Shown here: positions 33,904 through 48,600 of the stretch, piece after piece
Numbering within the stretch: position 1 is the first letter of the stretch
How the letters are laid out: each line of letters opens with the position of its first letter
Source: Eucommia ulmoides
Lineage: Eukaryota > Streptophyta > Magnoliopsida > Garryales > Eucommiaceae
Length of the DNA stretch: 64,000 nucleotides
Assembly: GCA_016647705.1 (NCBI GenBank)
Contig: JAENRU010000489.1
Span: 1,700,160-1,764,159 of the forward strand
Reading direction: 5' to 3'
Notes under the pieces: generated by a model
Seen by the model: only the letters and a program-made list of their open reading frames with translations
Databases searched by the model: none
What the model was told of the DNA's origin: nothing
Position numbers and translations under genes: made by a program

Positions 33904-35253
33904 TAATTTTCAACAATAATAAAAAATATAATTAGTTCAAGCAAAAAGTTGCACAAAGACCCGTTGGGATGTATCCAGAGAAATCCTTCCAGCGTGAGAA
34001 TAGGAGTTGAAGTGTTAAGCAAAAAAAACTTAATCATTACTTAGTACATTTATTGTCTACCAATTTTCAGGAGAGGGGTCAGATTACCTCAGAAAAATTA
34101 GAGCCATTAGTTTGAATTATTAGCGTAATACAACGCGTGGTGAATCGAGTGGCGTGTGACGTGATTATACCTTTGGACTTTACTTTTAGCTCGCCAAATG
34201 GAGTCCACAATTCTACCAGAAGGAATAGGAGACAAGACCCTGTCCATAAGTGTGTAGAGACTTTTTTGGTGATATGTAAAATGCATGCAGTCCTCACTGA
34301 ATGTTGGCAAGACTAGGGTGATATGCTCAAAAGATCAAAAAAGAAAACCCAAGCCAAATGACTCTGGTCAGTAAACACTGGATGGTCAAATATAATCAGT
34401 AACAAGTGCACTGATGCCACGTGGTGCTTGGTGAGTGGGTGAGCGTTCAATTTCAGGGCTTCTACTGTGCAGAGAAGGTTTTAGATAAAGGTGATTTCTA
34501 AGTTGTTTTATCTTGGGGACGACGAGACTGTAATACTGCTTGTACATACTTGGGGAAAGATCGAAAAAGAGAGCCCAAGCCAAATGACTCTGGTCAGTAA
34601 ACACTGGATGGTCAAATATAATCAGTAACAAGTGCACTGATGCCACGTGGTGCTTGGTGAGTGGGTGAGCGTTCAATTTTCAGGGCTTCTACTGTGCAGA
34701 GAAGGTTCTAGACAGAGGTGATTTCTAAGTTGTTTTATCTTGCGGACGACGAGACTGTAATACTGCTTGCACATACTTGGCCAGAGCTGCGAAACATCTT
34801 AAAAAGAGCGACCTGATCTGCGATTCAACCCAAACAATTTTGGTAAATTCGTTCCTTTCTAATTTCTGCAGCAACAATAACAATCAATAACTTTAATGAA
34901 TCGCAAGTAATCAAAATCCATGCAACTGAGCTGCAAAATCAAATCCTAAATTTTGAAATATTGGAGTTGTTTTGAACTCCGAAACAATTAAGGTACGAAA
35001 GTAATTACCATTTCAATTCTATTTTTTCTAATTTGAATACAATAAGGCGGTGTGAAGCTGGTGGTGAAAGTGATGAAATCTGGTGGTGAAAGTGAGGAAA
35101 TGCGAATCTTATTTTGGAGGATTCATAAGTATGAAACTGATGGCGAAAGCGTAATGTGAACTCGTTTATGGCAGTGAAAGTGGCGATGATCATCAAAAAG
35201 AGAGAGTAAAAAAAGTGAGGTAAAGAGAGGAAGAGTTCGAAGGCGGTGACTAT
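33904..35253. repeat. Tandem ~1.4-kb unit, copy 3, with internal 226-bp duplication
   Basis: It begins ttttcaacaataataaaaaa like the others but lacks the first ~200 bases of the unit (the gttgatccagtctgag to cagtcaaggtg segment). It ends at gtgactatt, before the gagagagaaa tract. An internal segment starting aagatc is duplicated in tandem: 34331-34556 and 34557-34782. Confidence 0.85.
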
Positions 35254-35805
35254 TCGATTTTTGAAATTTAATCCATTATTTGGGTTATGTTTTGTTGGGA
35301 GGAAGGAAAAGAAAAAAGGAAAAAAAAAATCTGTTTGGTTATATAAAAAAAAATAAAATTAATTCATTTTCATATAATTTATTGTATTACTTTCACATAT
35401 TATAAAAATAATTAAAAATTATATTATCAATAGTATAATTGTATTTTTCTTCATATTTTTTTCCTTTCATTTTCCATTCATACTAAACAAGTCTTTATTT
35501 TTCATTTTTCATCCTATTTTTCTGCATATTTTTTTATCCAATCTTTTTTGCATCCAAACAAATGCACCCTCAAAGGAAAAATAGAAATACTATTTAATAA
35601 TAACTTTAATGACATACGAAAAACAAAAATTATAATTAGATATTTTATTCCATTTTTTTTTATTTTTCTTTTCCCCTCTATTTTTTCTTAATGTTTTCAT
35701 TTTTCTAATATCCGTAATTGGAATTTTATAATATAATAGGGGATGCCTTTGTTAATAACCTCATATTTACGTTGAGAGTACACTATTCATGTAACCAAAC
35801 ACCAT
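35254..35805. other. AT-rich intergenic DNA, no gene recognised
   Basis: Poly-A, poly-T and tttttcat-type sequence between the tandem units and the next repeat. The phrases ctgtttggttat and catccaaacaaatgc hint at MITE ends, but no proper inverted pair was found. Confidence 0.4.
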
Positions 35806-35995
35806 TGTAGTATTAGTGGTAGGGACAACAAAAAAAATCGAATCGACGGGTAATCAAGAGAAATCGAACCGAATGGTCCTGATTGAAACCGACTAAATGG
35901 TTTAGGTTTTAAATTTAGAAACCGAAGCGATTTTGGTTTTGGTTTTGATTTTGGGATAGTAACTACATAACCGAACAACGTAATCGAACCGTATA

Positions 35996-36035
<40 letters not shown>

Positions 36036-36440
36036 TTTAATTTATTTAGTATTTATAGTTTCATCCTTATTTTTATTTATTTACACTTTTAACCTCTTTA
36101 ATTTACACTGTTGATTTTTAGTTTATATTGAAGACTGTTTTTATGCAGTTGGTTTCGTAAACTGTATGATTTTAAAGAATATTTTTATGTAATTGGTTTT
36201 GTTGTTAGTTTTTAGTTATTTTAAAGAGTGTATAATTTGGAGAATGTTTAGAATTAATAGTGAATTGTGGTTCGCGATTTTGGTTTTGGTTTTGGTTTTA
36301 GTTTTTTATAAAATTTAAAAATCTTAAACGGTTTCGAGGTTTTGGTTTTGATTTTGACTAAAATTAATCGGTCCGATTTTAAAACCATTTAAAAAAATTC
36401 GACGGTTTTAGTTTTGGTTTTGCATATCTTAAACGTATTT
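35806..36440. repeat. GGTTTTGGTTTT/AACCGAA-rich dispersed repeat with a TA microsatellite
   Basis: The left arm has aatcgaatcgacggg, aaatcgaaccgaat and ggttttggttttgattttgg. A TA run covers about 36000-36032. The right arm repeats gattttggttttggttttgg and aatcggtccgattttaaaac. AACCGAACCGAA/GGTTCGGTT termini are common in short hAT-like plant elements; the exact ends were not defined. Confidence 0.5.
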
Positions 36441-36540
36441 GGTTTTGCATAAAATCAAGCCGAATCCAAACGGTTGATGGGGAAGTAATCGAGCGCGTGG
36501 CTTTTCATTTCTTAGCTCCATTGCCTGCTTCTACATGCTT

Positions 36541-39500
36541 TGATGGATATTGAGATCTTCTCTCTCATTAAGAAACACTGCGCTACGAATCGTCCCTACA
36601 CGCCAAGATCCCCAGATGTCATTGATGCTTCACGTTTATCGATTGATCTTTGAGAAAGAGAGATCCACATTCCTCTCTCCCGTCATTAAATTGCTCTTTG
36701 AATTATCTAAAGAAACCCCATTCATACCCAAGTGATTACCTGTGATTGCTCGAGCTTTTGTCAGGAGGGATGACGACCGCGACGATAATGGTACGTTTAT
36801 GTTATTTCAGATCTATATTTGTATGTTGTGGTTATTCTTGTTCTTTAATTTCGAATGCATCGTGATGATGAACCTTTTATGGTTGATTTGTGTTTTGAAT
36901 TTTTATTTTAGGGTTTAGGTTTTTCATATGCTTCTCTCTGTGCATGTGTGTATATACTTATACTTGAATCCGACTGATATGCATGTGAGACGTCTTTGTT
37001 GCTATCATTGCGAGACTTTCACTTTCTCCATGATTGTGATAATGTCGCCTAATGAATGGTTTCGTTTGTAAAATTATGAAGCTCATTGTGTAATGGTTTT
37101 TATTTTCTCATTTTCCCCCTCTATTGGTTAGGGTTTTGGTTTTAGACATGCATCTTTGGGTGTGTTAATAGTTTGTGCCTGCGTGTATATTTATGTAATT
37201 TATTATGTGTGTAAAACTCCTGCCCCTAACTGATCTAGGTATAAAATCTTAAACGGGTCAAATTCGTTATATGGGTTTCAAATTGGAGTCAGGTAAACTT
37301 GCCTATTAAGTGGGCTAGGAGAGCAAAAGCCCATGTTCAAACACTGATTTGGTGATCTTGATGAGCACATGGGCAGCCACTTGATAAGGCCCATATTTGG
37401 GTATGTGTAAGCCCAAGGTGTCAAAAGCCAAAGAGGAAACCAGTCATCTCAAAGTTTCAGTCTTACTTGTATACGTTAGAATGAGTCTGAATTGACTGTA
37501 ACGGCCCATGAGTAATTAGGATCATTACAGAGATTCTCCCATAACTACAGGGATAATGGCTATTATACGTAACGGCAGGGAGATACGAGCAACTGAATGA
37601 TCTCTCCATTCATACGGTAATAGGCTCATCACCCTATAAAATAGGTAGAAGATAACTGGTAATACGGACTCTAAATGAAGTATGCAATTTATTCTCAGTA
37701 TATCTAGATTAAGTTATTCTCACACCAGAGGTTCTTTAGTTGACATCACACTGGTGTCCCCCCATTAGAATTTACGGTTTTGCAGGTAAAGAATGAAGAC
37801 GAAAGGTTTTCTGGCACGTACCGAGCTTGACACGTGATAGAGAATTTTTGACAATATTATTTGGCGCTGTCTGTGGGAAGAGAACGTAAAACCTTACGTT
37901 GCAGATATGAGACACTTGCGAGCTAGGGCACCGGTGACAAGTCAGAATAATGACTTACCACCGCCGTCAGATCTAGATGTATCAGAGGAGCAACACAGAG
38001 ATGTTCGTTTAGAGCAGCGTGAAGAGATTTCGTCTGATTTGCCATCCGTTGCAGTAAATATAGATGCAAAGATAGATGCTCTTAATGCAAAAATGACTGA
38101 GATGGTAGAAACTATCAAGTACATGGCTGGCATAATTGTTAACAATAGGTCGTAGTTCAATACAAGTTCTCACGGAGTCAGGGAGGAAGTAGAGTCTCCA
38201 CGACATCCTGATCCTCAATCTTATGAGGAACGACCTCCCCATGGAGAGGCCAGCCATCAACCAGAACGAGGGACCAGTATTTAAACTGAGACCGTTGATT
38301 CACATCGACAGATCAAGAGTCAAGTAGAGAGAGTTCAACCCCTGGATGAGCTGGATACATTATTGAAGGGTACTGAGATGCCCTTTTCCCTGGAAATACT
38401 GGCTATCCCACTTTCTGAAAAGTTAGATCCGACGAAGTTTGAAAAGTACAATGGGAGAACTGATCCAGTTGGCCATATTCGCCAGTTCAAACATGTCATG
38501 AATTTGTAAAATTCCAACGATTCCACCATTTGCAGAGCTTTTTGTGACCACTTTGAAGGGATTGACTCTTGAGTGGCTGCATACTCTTCATGCGAACTCT
38601 ATAACGTCATTTATTGGGTTTGGAAAGACGTTCATCAACCACTTCATAACCTGTCAGAGGTTAATGAAAGGACCAGATTTCCTACTTGCTCTGCGTCAGG
38701 AAAAAATAGAAACTTTGCACTAGTATATGAGCTGATTTAATGAAGAACTGACCTGCATTGAAGATTGTGATACGAATCTTGTTATCAATGCTTTTACGTC
38801 AGGGTTGTGTCCTGGCTGATTTCAAGATTCCTTAACCAAAAAGTACCCTCGGAGTATGACGGAGTTGATGGAGAAATCCAAGCCTTACATGAAACTAGAA
38901 GATGTGAAACTGGCTAGAGAAGGCAGGGGATTATTTCGGGATCATCTCAGGCAAAACGAGAAAGATATTGGCAAGGCAAAATCTGGCACGACTGATAGAC
39001 GTAAAGACCGAACAAGGAATTCAAATTCCAGGCCAAAAGTTTGCCAGGAACCAGGCCTTCTTGGATTGTGCATGTCGATCTCACGGATCTTGCAGGAGAT
39101 TCATACGTCTAATATTATTCGATGGCCCCCAGACAGACCACAAAGTCAAATCGGAATAATTGCTCTAAGTATTGTGATTTTCATAAGGACCATGGTCACA
39201 ATACAGATGACTCCTGGGAGCTTCGGAAGGAGATCAGGCGACTTGCGGACATGGGACATTTGCGAGATTATATGCAAGATCATTCTAGGGACAAGAAGAG
39301 ACCCATAAATGATAACCGATATGAAGAACGTCGAGAAAGAGAGCGAAAGAAAGAGCATCCTAAAGAAAATCGAGAGGTAATTTTCATGATAAATTCGATT
39401 GGACCGAGTACTGAGGAATCCAATTGTGCATGAAAGAGAAAGGTGCGTGAAGCGGCATTGGAGCATTGTTATGGAGAGTTATTAGCAGTAACAAAGTTAG

Positions 39501-42500
39501 ACCCTATTATCACCTTTTCTGAGGAGGATTGTAGAGGGATTGTTTACCCTCACGAAGATGTCTTAGTCATATCTTTGTGGGTCTCAAGTTTCCAGGTATG
39601 ACGTATCTTGATTGATAATGGTAGCTCTGCAAATATTATTTTTGTTAGTACTCTGAAATAGATGGGCGTGCCAAGCTCAGACGTGAGCTCAACGCAGACT
39701 GTTATGGTGGGATTTAATGGCGAGCTTACTTCTTCTTGTGGCAAAATTATTTTGTCAGTAACCTCCAATAATGAGGAGTAAGGGTACATGAAGGCCACGG
39801 AGTTTATGGTGATAGACTCAGTATCACCATACAATGCCATTTTGGGCCGTCCATGGTTGCATGCAATGAGAGCTGTCGCGTCAACGTATCACCAATGTGT
39901 GAAGTATGCCAGAGGAGATTAAGTGATAGTTATAAGAGGAGATCAAGCTTCTCCAAGGTAATATTTTGCTATAGTTATGAAGGGCAGAAGTTCTTCTTTA
40001 TAGCAATCAAAGAAAGTTCATGAAGCTGGTCAGCCTGTAGACTCGGCATGAGAGATTGATAATTTCAGAGAACATGCCAGTGTGATTCAACCTGTCGAGA
40101 AATTGAAACAGATAACTTTCAATGATGGAACTCAGAAGCTTATGATTGGCGAATCATTAAGCCAGACTGAGAAAGCCAAGATTAGAGAACTGCTTTGAAT
40201 GAACTTGGCCATTTTTGCTTGGTCTCCGGCTGATATGAAAGGAATAAGTCTTGATGTTGCAGTTCATCGCTTGGACATTTGCAGATCGTATCCTCCAGTT
40301 CAGAAAAAAAAAAGAGAACGTTCAGTCCTGAGAAAGAACAAGTAATTAAAGCTGAAGAAATTGCTTGCTATTGGTCACATAAGGGAAGTAACATACCCCA
40401 GATGGTTGGCTAATCCAGTTCTTGTCAAAAAGAAGAATGGAAAATAGAGGATGTGCGTGGATTTTACTGACCTGAATCAAGCATGTCCTAAAGATTGTTA
40501 CTCGATGCCGAGAATTGACCAGATGGTTGATGCTGCAGTCGGGCACCAACGCCTGTCCATAATGGATGCTTACTCAAGCTACAATCAAATCCACATGGAT
40601 CAGCAAGATGAGGAGGGGACATCATTTATCACACCAAAATGTACTTATTGTTATAGAGTAATACCTTTTGGTTTGAGAAATGCAAGTGCTACTTATCAGC
40701 GGTTGGTGAATCATATTTTTCAAGATCAAATTGGGACTACCATGGAGGTTTATATAGATGATATGCTGGTCAAAAGTTCCAAGCAAGTAGATCATCTCTC
40801 CCATTTAGCCGAAGCCTTTTATGTTCTAAGAAGGTATGATATGAAGTTGAATCTTGAAAAGTACGCTTTTGGGGTCACTTTTGGCAAGTTTCTGGATTTC
40901 GTAGTTAATCAGCTAGGCATTACAATAGATTCAGAACAAATAAAAGCTGTTAAAAATTTAAAATCCCCTTTTTCTATATGAAAAGTTCAAGTGTTGACTA
41001 GAAGATTGGCGACTTTAAATAGATTCATCTCAAAATTTACTAATAGGTGTGCTTTCTTCTTCAAATTTTTGAGGGGAAACAAGACCTTTCGGTGGGATGA
41101 TGTTTGTGAGCGTGCTTTTTAGTCTATTAAAGATTACTTGGGCTTAGTGGAGACATTGGCCAAGGTACACCCAGGAGAAGAGTTGAAGCTATACTTGGCA
41201 GTAACCCCTGTAGCAGTAAGTGCTGTATTGGTTCAAGAAATCGCAGGAGGGCAGAGGCTAGTTTACTACGTCAGCAAATCGTTGGTTTCAGCTGAAACCC
41301 GTTATACGGAGTTGGAAAAACTAGCTTTAGCTTTGGTAATTGCTGCTCGGAAGCTCCGACCTTATTTTCAAGCACATGTAATAACCGTGCTAACCTCATA
41401 CACACTCAGGGCAGTAATGCACAAACCAGAAACATCTGGACGCCTAATGAAGTGGACTGTTGAGTTGAGTGAATTTTTCATCCAGTACAAACCTAGAACA
41501 ACAATCAAAGGGCAAGCTTTGGCTGATTTCATTACCGAATTTACTCCTCCATTGCATGAAGAGGCGACATCCTGCTCTGCTGCCCAATGGAAATTATGGG
41601 TAGATGGAGCCTTGAACATGAAAGGATGTGGAGTGGGAATAGTCATACAAATACCTGAGGGAAATCAGCTTAAAAAAGCTATGCAGTTATGTTTCCAAGC
41701 TTCCAACAACGAAGTGGAGTATGAAGCAGTAGTTCTCGGGATAACTCTTACCAAGGAGTTAGGTGCTCAGCATCTGAAAGTGAGGTTAGATTCTCAAGTG
41801 GTGATCAATTAGATCAATGACTTGTTCCTTATAAATGGAGACAAGTTACGACTCTATGCAAAGAGAGTAAAAGAGCTCGCTTCCCAGTTTCAGAGTTATA
41901 AATTTGAAGCCATCCCAAGAACTGAAAATACCAAGGCTGATGCTTTGTCTGTACTTGCTTCGACATTGGGACCAGATCAAAAGTCTGAACTGGTTGAGTT
42001 TCTGGACCAACCATCAATCACTCCAACCCCTCAGTGTGCATGTATAGGTCAGCTAGATGAAGAAACTGATTGGAGGGCTTCTATAATTCAGTATCTAAAG
42101 GAATGAGTCTTACCAGATGACAGAGATGCCGCTAGGAAAATTGTTTATAGGTCGTCAAGGAATATGTTATCCGACAATAAACTGTATAGACGATCTTTTT
42201 TCCAACCTTCGTTGTTGTGTTTAGGACCAAAAGAAACGAGCTATGTTCTACAAGAAATACATAAAGGCGTGTGTGGTAGGTCTGAAATACGCCGCTACTT
42301 ACACTCGCAAGTATACGAGGTCTAAGTTTTAGTATAGTGTGATCGTGAAAGATTGGGTTATCGTATCCACAGGGATTGGTGTTGTTACTATCGAATACTG
42401 CGTTTGTCGTGACCTAACTTTATCTAGGCGAAAACAAATGTATTTAATTAATTAAACTAATACTAATATAACCTAAATTAACTACACTAATATGCTAATA

Positions 42501-45500
42501 TGTTTTAGGGTCAAGAATTGCCTAGGGATTAACGTGTTTACAAATACGTGTTCGATCTCGATTTACTCACGTTTAAGGTGTTTGACCTATTTGACAATCT
42601 CGGTACGTAAACTCTACCGCCACCTCTTCCGAGTATAAGACGGGGGAATAAGTGACTTCAAGTCAAATAATAAGTCTCCCTCAACGTCTTAATGACCCTA
42701 GGTCACGTGAGTCTCGCCCAACGTCATTGATTGCACACAATGCAATTCCCTCTCGGATTATTGGATGGTCGCGTTGTATTTACTCTATCGACAATCTCCG
42801 TTTTAAAACTCTCTCACCACCTCTCCCGAGTGTAAGACGAGGGATATAACGCAACTTCGAGCCAACGAAGAAGTCTCCCTCAACGTCTTAACGACCCTAG
42901 GTAGCGTGAGTCTTACTCCAATGTCATCGATTGTCCACGATTCAAACCCCGACCGGGTTATAGAATCGTGGCGTTTGTTTACCTTAATCCAAATTTGGGG
43001 TTTGTCAAAACCCCGTATTCTCCATTTACCATTCTAAGTATAATAAAAAAACAATACGATAAACATAATCAAACTACGAAGAACAAACATAAATGCAACA
43101 CCGAAATCATCCAAACAAACATATTTATAAATATACCGTTAATCCCTACTACAATCCATATTTAACTTGTGGACATAGCCGCATAAACATATAAATTGAG
43201 ATAAACATGCTCACATGATCCTAAGATAAAGAAATAAGGAAAAACAATCGAAGAACTTAGCCTCGTCTGAAGATAAACCGCTAAGAACGCTCAACGATCG
43301 ATTCATCGTCTTCTCCACTTCGGGATGTGAGCTCCACCTCTAAAACTCCTAAACCTAGGCTTAAATATAGCCTAATGTGCTCAAAAAACCAATAGAGAAA
43401 GAGAGAGACCGGCCAAGGGGGAGGAGAGGGGGTATTTATAGCCAAAATATCCTAAAAATATCTCAAGACTGTACAGGGAAAATCCGCCTAGGCGAAGAAA
43501 ACTTTGCCTAGGCGAATTCAGGTCAGTTCAGCTGATTGCCTAGGCGGTGAAGTAGGTGGTGGACTGGGAGAACATTTTGTTGGATTTTTTCCTAGGCGAA
43601 GAAAATTTCGCCTAGGCGAGCGGCTGTCAGCAGCCCATCTTCGTCTTTTGCTGGATTTCTGCCTAGGCGATGGAATCTTCACCTAGGAGATCGTCTGTCA
43701 GTAACATTTTACTCTTTTCTCAGCTTCTTCACCTCCTAGGAGGTGGTCTGGACGCCTAGGCGGTGGGCCTGTTTCATCTTTTAGCCTCCGAGCTTGTTTA
43801 TCCACCGTAACTTCGAATCGCTTTGGTTCTATCTCATCGTTTTCACTCCAATTTTCTATCTTTTTTCCCCACATACTTGATTTAATACAAAAAGATAAAA
43901 ACTAATTAAAACATAATAAAAATAACTATAAACATACTTGAAAACTAACAAATTCGGATTGGAAATACGTAGGTATATACACCTATCAGTGTGCGGAGAC
44001 CACTAGGGGGGAAGATCCCTGGTTCATAAAGCGTTGAGAGTGGGATATTATTGACCTACAATGTGTGCTGATGCAACAGAATATGTACGAAAGTGCGATA
44101 AGTGCCAACGATTTTCTAATAATATCAAGGTCCCAGCCCAGCAACAAACTTCAATCACTAGTCCTTGGCTATTTGCTCAGTGGGGAATGGATGTTTTGGG
44201 TCCTTTCACACCAACTCCTGGAAACAAAAAATATTTGCTGGTGGTGATCGACTATTTCACCAAATGGGTCGAAGCAGAAGCTTTTGTAACCGTGGGAGAA
44301 AATGAAGTAAAGAATTTTATTTGGAAATAAGTCATTTGCCGTTTTGGCATATCTTCTATTCTTATCTCTGATAATGGAACGCCTTTTACTAGAGGTAAAG
44401 TTGGTTGGATGTGCAACGAGCTCCAAATACAACATCGAACATCCAGTCCAGCATATTCCCAAGCAAACGGACAAGTAGAAGTGACCAACCGTTACATTAA
44501 AGAGGCACTCAAAAAATGCCTAGATGACACTAAAGGCAAATGGGTGGAAGAACTTCTTGGAGTTTTATGGGCTTATCGCACCACCCTGGCATCTACAACT
44601 GGAGAAACATCATTTTCTTTAACTTATGGAACTAAAGCTATCGTTCCAGTTGAAATTGGGGTGCCAACCAGAAGAGTTTCCATTGCTGATTTAAGGGAGA
44701 ATGAAGGCTGCATATGAGAGGCATTGGATCAACTTGAAGAAAAGCGTGATAAGGCATTAATGTGTACGACAACTTACAAGACTAAGATGGCACGCAGATT
44801 CAATCATGCAGTTCGCCCAAGGAGTTTCGCCATTCGAGACCTGGTACTTTGACGGGTAATGCCCCACCGACCATAAGCTTGCTTGGGAAAGCTTGCTCCA
44901 AACTGGGAGGACCTTTATCGCGTCATCAAGGTTAATAGATTAGGAACTTATTGGCTTGAAGAACTTGATGGAGTAACTGTTCCCAGACCATGGAACATCT
45001 CCCATTTGTGGAAGTATTTTGTATGAGTTCTTTATCTTTAATCTTTGTTTCTTTCCAGGAATTTGAAATTGTTTGTTTTTTGCTTCGTGAATGTATTTTT
45101 AATATAAAACATAAACGTTTGATTTCATAAAATTGCAATTTGTGTTATTTAACTGAGCTCCAAAGCTCAACATTTAACTGAGCACCTCGGCCCAGCAAAC
45201 AATTGAGTTCTAAAACTCAGAGTTTAACTGAGCACTTCAGCTTAGCATTTAACTGAGTACTTCAACTTAACATTTATCCGGACACCAAAGCCCCACAAAC
45301 AACTGAGCTCTCAAACTCAGAGTTTAACTAAGCACTTCAGCTCAGCATTTAACTAGGAAAATTAGCCCAGCAAACAACTGAGTTGTAAGACCCCGATCTT
45401 TATTTTAAAACGCAATTTTGCATGTATAAGGAAATATGGGGGTAGCGGATGCCACTTATAATTTAATTTAAATTTGAGGGGATAATTAGTAGTTTTCAAA

Positions 45501-45649
45501 ATACAAATTGTAAACTTTTGAACTTAAATGATTTCAAATTTTTAATTAGGGGTGAAATTACAATTTAATAAAATCTTAAATATTGGTTTTGGATTAAAAA
45601 TGAGATTTAAAGAAAATTTAGGGGAAGAAAAGAGTATTTGAACAAAAGT

Positions 45650-45696
<47 letters not shown>

Positions 45697-48600
45697 TGCG
45701 TGTGTAAGCTGTGAGATCAACCAAAGAATCGAGAGAAAAGGGGGAGGTAAGGCTGGTATGGGCTTGTCCTCTTTTCCAACTCACATGTGTGTGTATATAT
45801 ATATATATATATAATTTCATACACACTCATAAGAGGAAGAGAAAAAAACAGAGGAGAGAGAGTGGTCGCCGGCGGTGGGTTAGAGAGAGAAAACTCACCG
45901 GCGGCGAGAATTCAAAATAGAGAATCAAAAACGTAGCGGTGGGTGTATGTTCGTGTTTTTCGTATGGGTATGTGTCGTCGTCAAATTTCAAAGAGAGAGA
46001 GAAGGCGGTTCGCTCCGGTGGGGGTGTGATCGTCGTTCGTCTGGTGGTGCGTAATTATTACCGTCGTTCGGTAAGGGTGTATGGGTGTTGCTGGGTGTGT
46101 GGATGTGCTGCAGTGGTTGTATGTGTGCTGTGATCAGTGTGTGTGCTTGACGTTGTGTGTGTGTGTGTTCCGGTACGTGTATGTGTTGCCGTCGGTTAAA
46201 TGGGGCCGGCGGTAAATGAAGGTTAGAAAGAGAGAGAGATGGTTGTGTTCTATGTGGGTGCGTTCTGCGTGATCAGTGTGTGTGTGGCCTGTATATGTGA
46301 TTTTATATTTATGTATGCATAATGTCATTTTTTTAGTTGGTTAAATGTACATGTGATATTGTGTCGACGTCACGCCGGCCCTAGGGTGACGGGTGTCCGA
46401 GGTGGGGTGTGACAATTTTGGTATCAGAGCCTAGGTTATAGGTTCTGTAGGCTTGTTTGTAGAAGACCATGAGATAGGAGGACGTGTCAGTCGTCTAGTC
46501 AGTAGGGCACATGAGATAGGGTATCGATAGGTGAGTTCAGTACGTGAGTGTTAGTTATTTCATTTCATTAGTTAGTGCATTGGTATCGTGCGTGGTTGGT
46601 TGTCTTGTTGGCAAATTGGTGGATGCGGCAAAGTTGTAATATTGCCGGTTGGTGGATTTGAGTGATGTTATTGGTAGTGGTAATGGGTGGATCGCGATTG
46701 TGGGAGTATAAATAGTTGAAAATGTGAGATTTTAAATTGAGAAACAATTATATGCGTATTACGTGACGATGAGACTAACTATCAGTAGCACCTAATAAGT
46801 CGTCGTTAAAATACTAGATAGTGTAGCAGAACACATTTAAGTTGTATTATGAAAACAAAGGAGAGTTCGTATTAGTTGGAACTAAGGATGTGAGAAAACT
46901 GTGGCGATATTAGAAAGATTTGAATTGGTAGTACTACCTAGGTTGACGGGCAGACATAACAAAAGTTGCGGAACTAGTAAATACAACAAATGTAATAGCG
47001 ATTGATATGTAGAAAGTAGCCAAGAATTGTGGGTCTGGAATGATAGTAAGTGCGCAGAAATATAGTCCATTTGTATGAATAATATAGAGTTGCCGGTGGA
47101 GTTAAATCTTAGATAAATCAAAGTGTGTATTGTTGGGGAGGCGTAATTAGTACCCCTGTTAGTTTGATAGTGGGTCAGAATACTGTACGCGGGTGCTGGA
47201 CACCAGTCAGAACAAGTTCATGTGGTGGATATTGTAGTAGCTAAGAATTTTTCCTATGTAGTTCCGAGAGGAATTGTCGGGGTGTCAGTAAGCATGATTA
47301 ATAACTATGGTTGTTGTTAAAAAAAATAAAAATAAAAATATAATAAATAAATAAAAATAAAATAAAATAAAAATAAATAAGTTCCATAATTTTAAGAAGG
47401 TGAACGTTTGGTTCATTAAGTTGGTTAAATATAATCGAGTTAATAGAATGTGGGAATTTGAGACTTTAAAGTTGGTTACCGTTGAAGTAGGAGATTAATT
47501 TTCACTTAGTTGTATTTAATAAAATTTTTAAGATTTACTGAATACTAGGAATTTGAGTGAGTTAGTTTTGGGTTGAGGAAGTCCCTATAGGAGAAGCCGT
47601 GTGACGGCCCTGGAAAATCGGGTCGTTACAGTAAGTTAGACTATTAACTCATGATTAACGTAGACCTGGTGTTCTCTATGAAGATCTGGTGTTATTCGTA
47701 AAGAAAAAAGGAGGTACGCTGAGGACGCGTGTTGATAACTCATTGTTTAGAATTGATGGTTCGTTTAATCAATTATGGAAGACTAGGGTGTTTCCTTAAT
47801 TAGATTTTTGAATAGGATATTACCAGCTGGAGGTCAAGGACTGTGACGTGGTGAAAACGGTGATCCGGTCGAGAGTAGAGAAGAGCATGTAGAATATCTC
47901 TAGATTGTGTCGCTGATGCTGCGAGAAAAGTAATTGTATGCCAAGTGCAGTAAATATGAGTATTGAGTGGTAATTTTTGGGACTAGTGCTCTTGAGGAAC
48001 AGTATTCAAGTGAATTCAAAGGGAGTCGAAGTGGTGGGTTGACGGAATATGGAGAAGGCCGAGAACATATGACTGGAACTCGAAACCTCTTGAAACTAGA
48101 AGAGATTGTATTTGTTGTGACGGTTAGCGACATTTCCCGTAGGACAGGATTTGTGCTTTAAGTCAGTTACGCATAATTGGGTTAATCATATGAATGTATG
48201 TGTCAAGATGGGATCTTTGTAAGTCTATTGGGATGTTGTCGGATGACCACACTAATTGAGCTTGTAAATGTGAAATTGATATTTTTCAATTGTATGGTAG
48301 AAGCGCAGAAGTTAGATGTCCAGTCGGGAAAGATTTGAGAAGAAGGGAACGAAAAATGCTCACATGGCTGATTATAGCAAATATTCGGGTCGAAAATTGG
48401 TAAGTTGGTTGTTCATATTAATTTATGGGTTGAGTTGAGGCCCTTGTAAATTTAGTGGACGGATGGTCAGATGGTAACGTTGTTCGACATAAATTGATCG
48501 TTTTGTAGGAATGTAAAAGTGGGATGTCCAACTAAGAAGGTGTAGCGATGCAGTGGGAATTGACTATAGAGCTGATTAGAGTGTCCGAGAGAAATGATGA

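Larger units (their letters stand above)
42107..45024 (+). pseudogene. Tat integrase, split by a solo LTR at 42274-43988
   Basis: The N-terminal part 42107-42273 reads DNKLYRRSFFQPSLL and ETSYVLQEIHKGVC. Coding resumes at 43994. The zinc-binding motif ends in CADATEYVRKCDKCQ (44061). The core has WGMDVLGPFTPTPGNKKYLL, VVIDYFTKWVEAEAF and ISDNGTPF, then SSPAYSQANGQVEVTNRYIK, which supply the DDE residues. The C-terminal part contains KKCLDDTKGKWVEELLGVLW, then AYRTTLASTTGETSF, and ends near WNISHLWKYFV at 45024. Several stops and frameshifts are present. Integrase inserts the cDNA into host DNA in this family. Confidence 0.92.

Noticed and set aside
45542..46328. Small ORFs around the chromovirus 5' LTR (and copies at 50726-51414, 60582-61207)
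   Set aside because: Repeated in every LTR copy, containing TA microsatellite or TG-rich translations.
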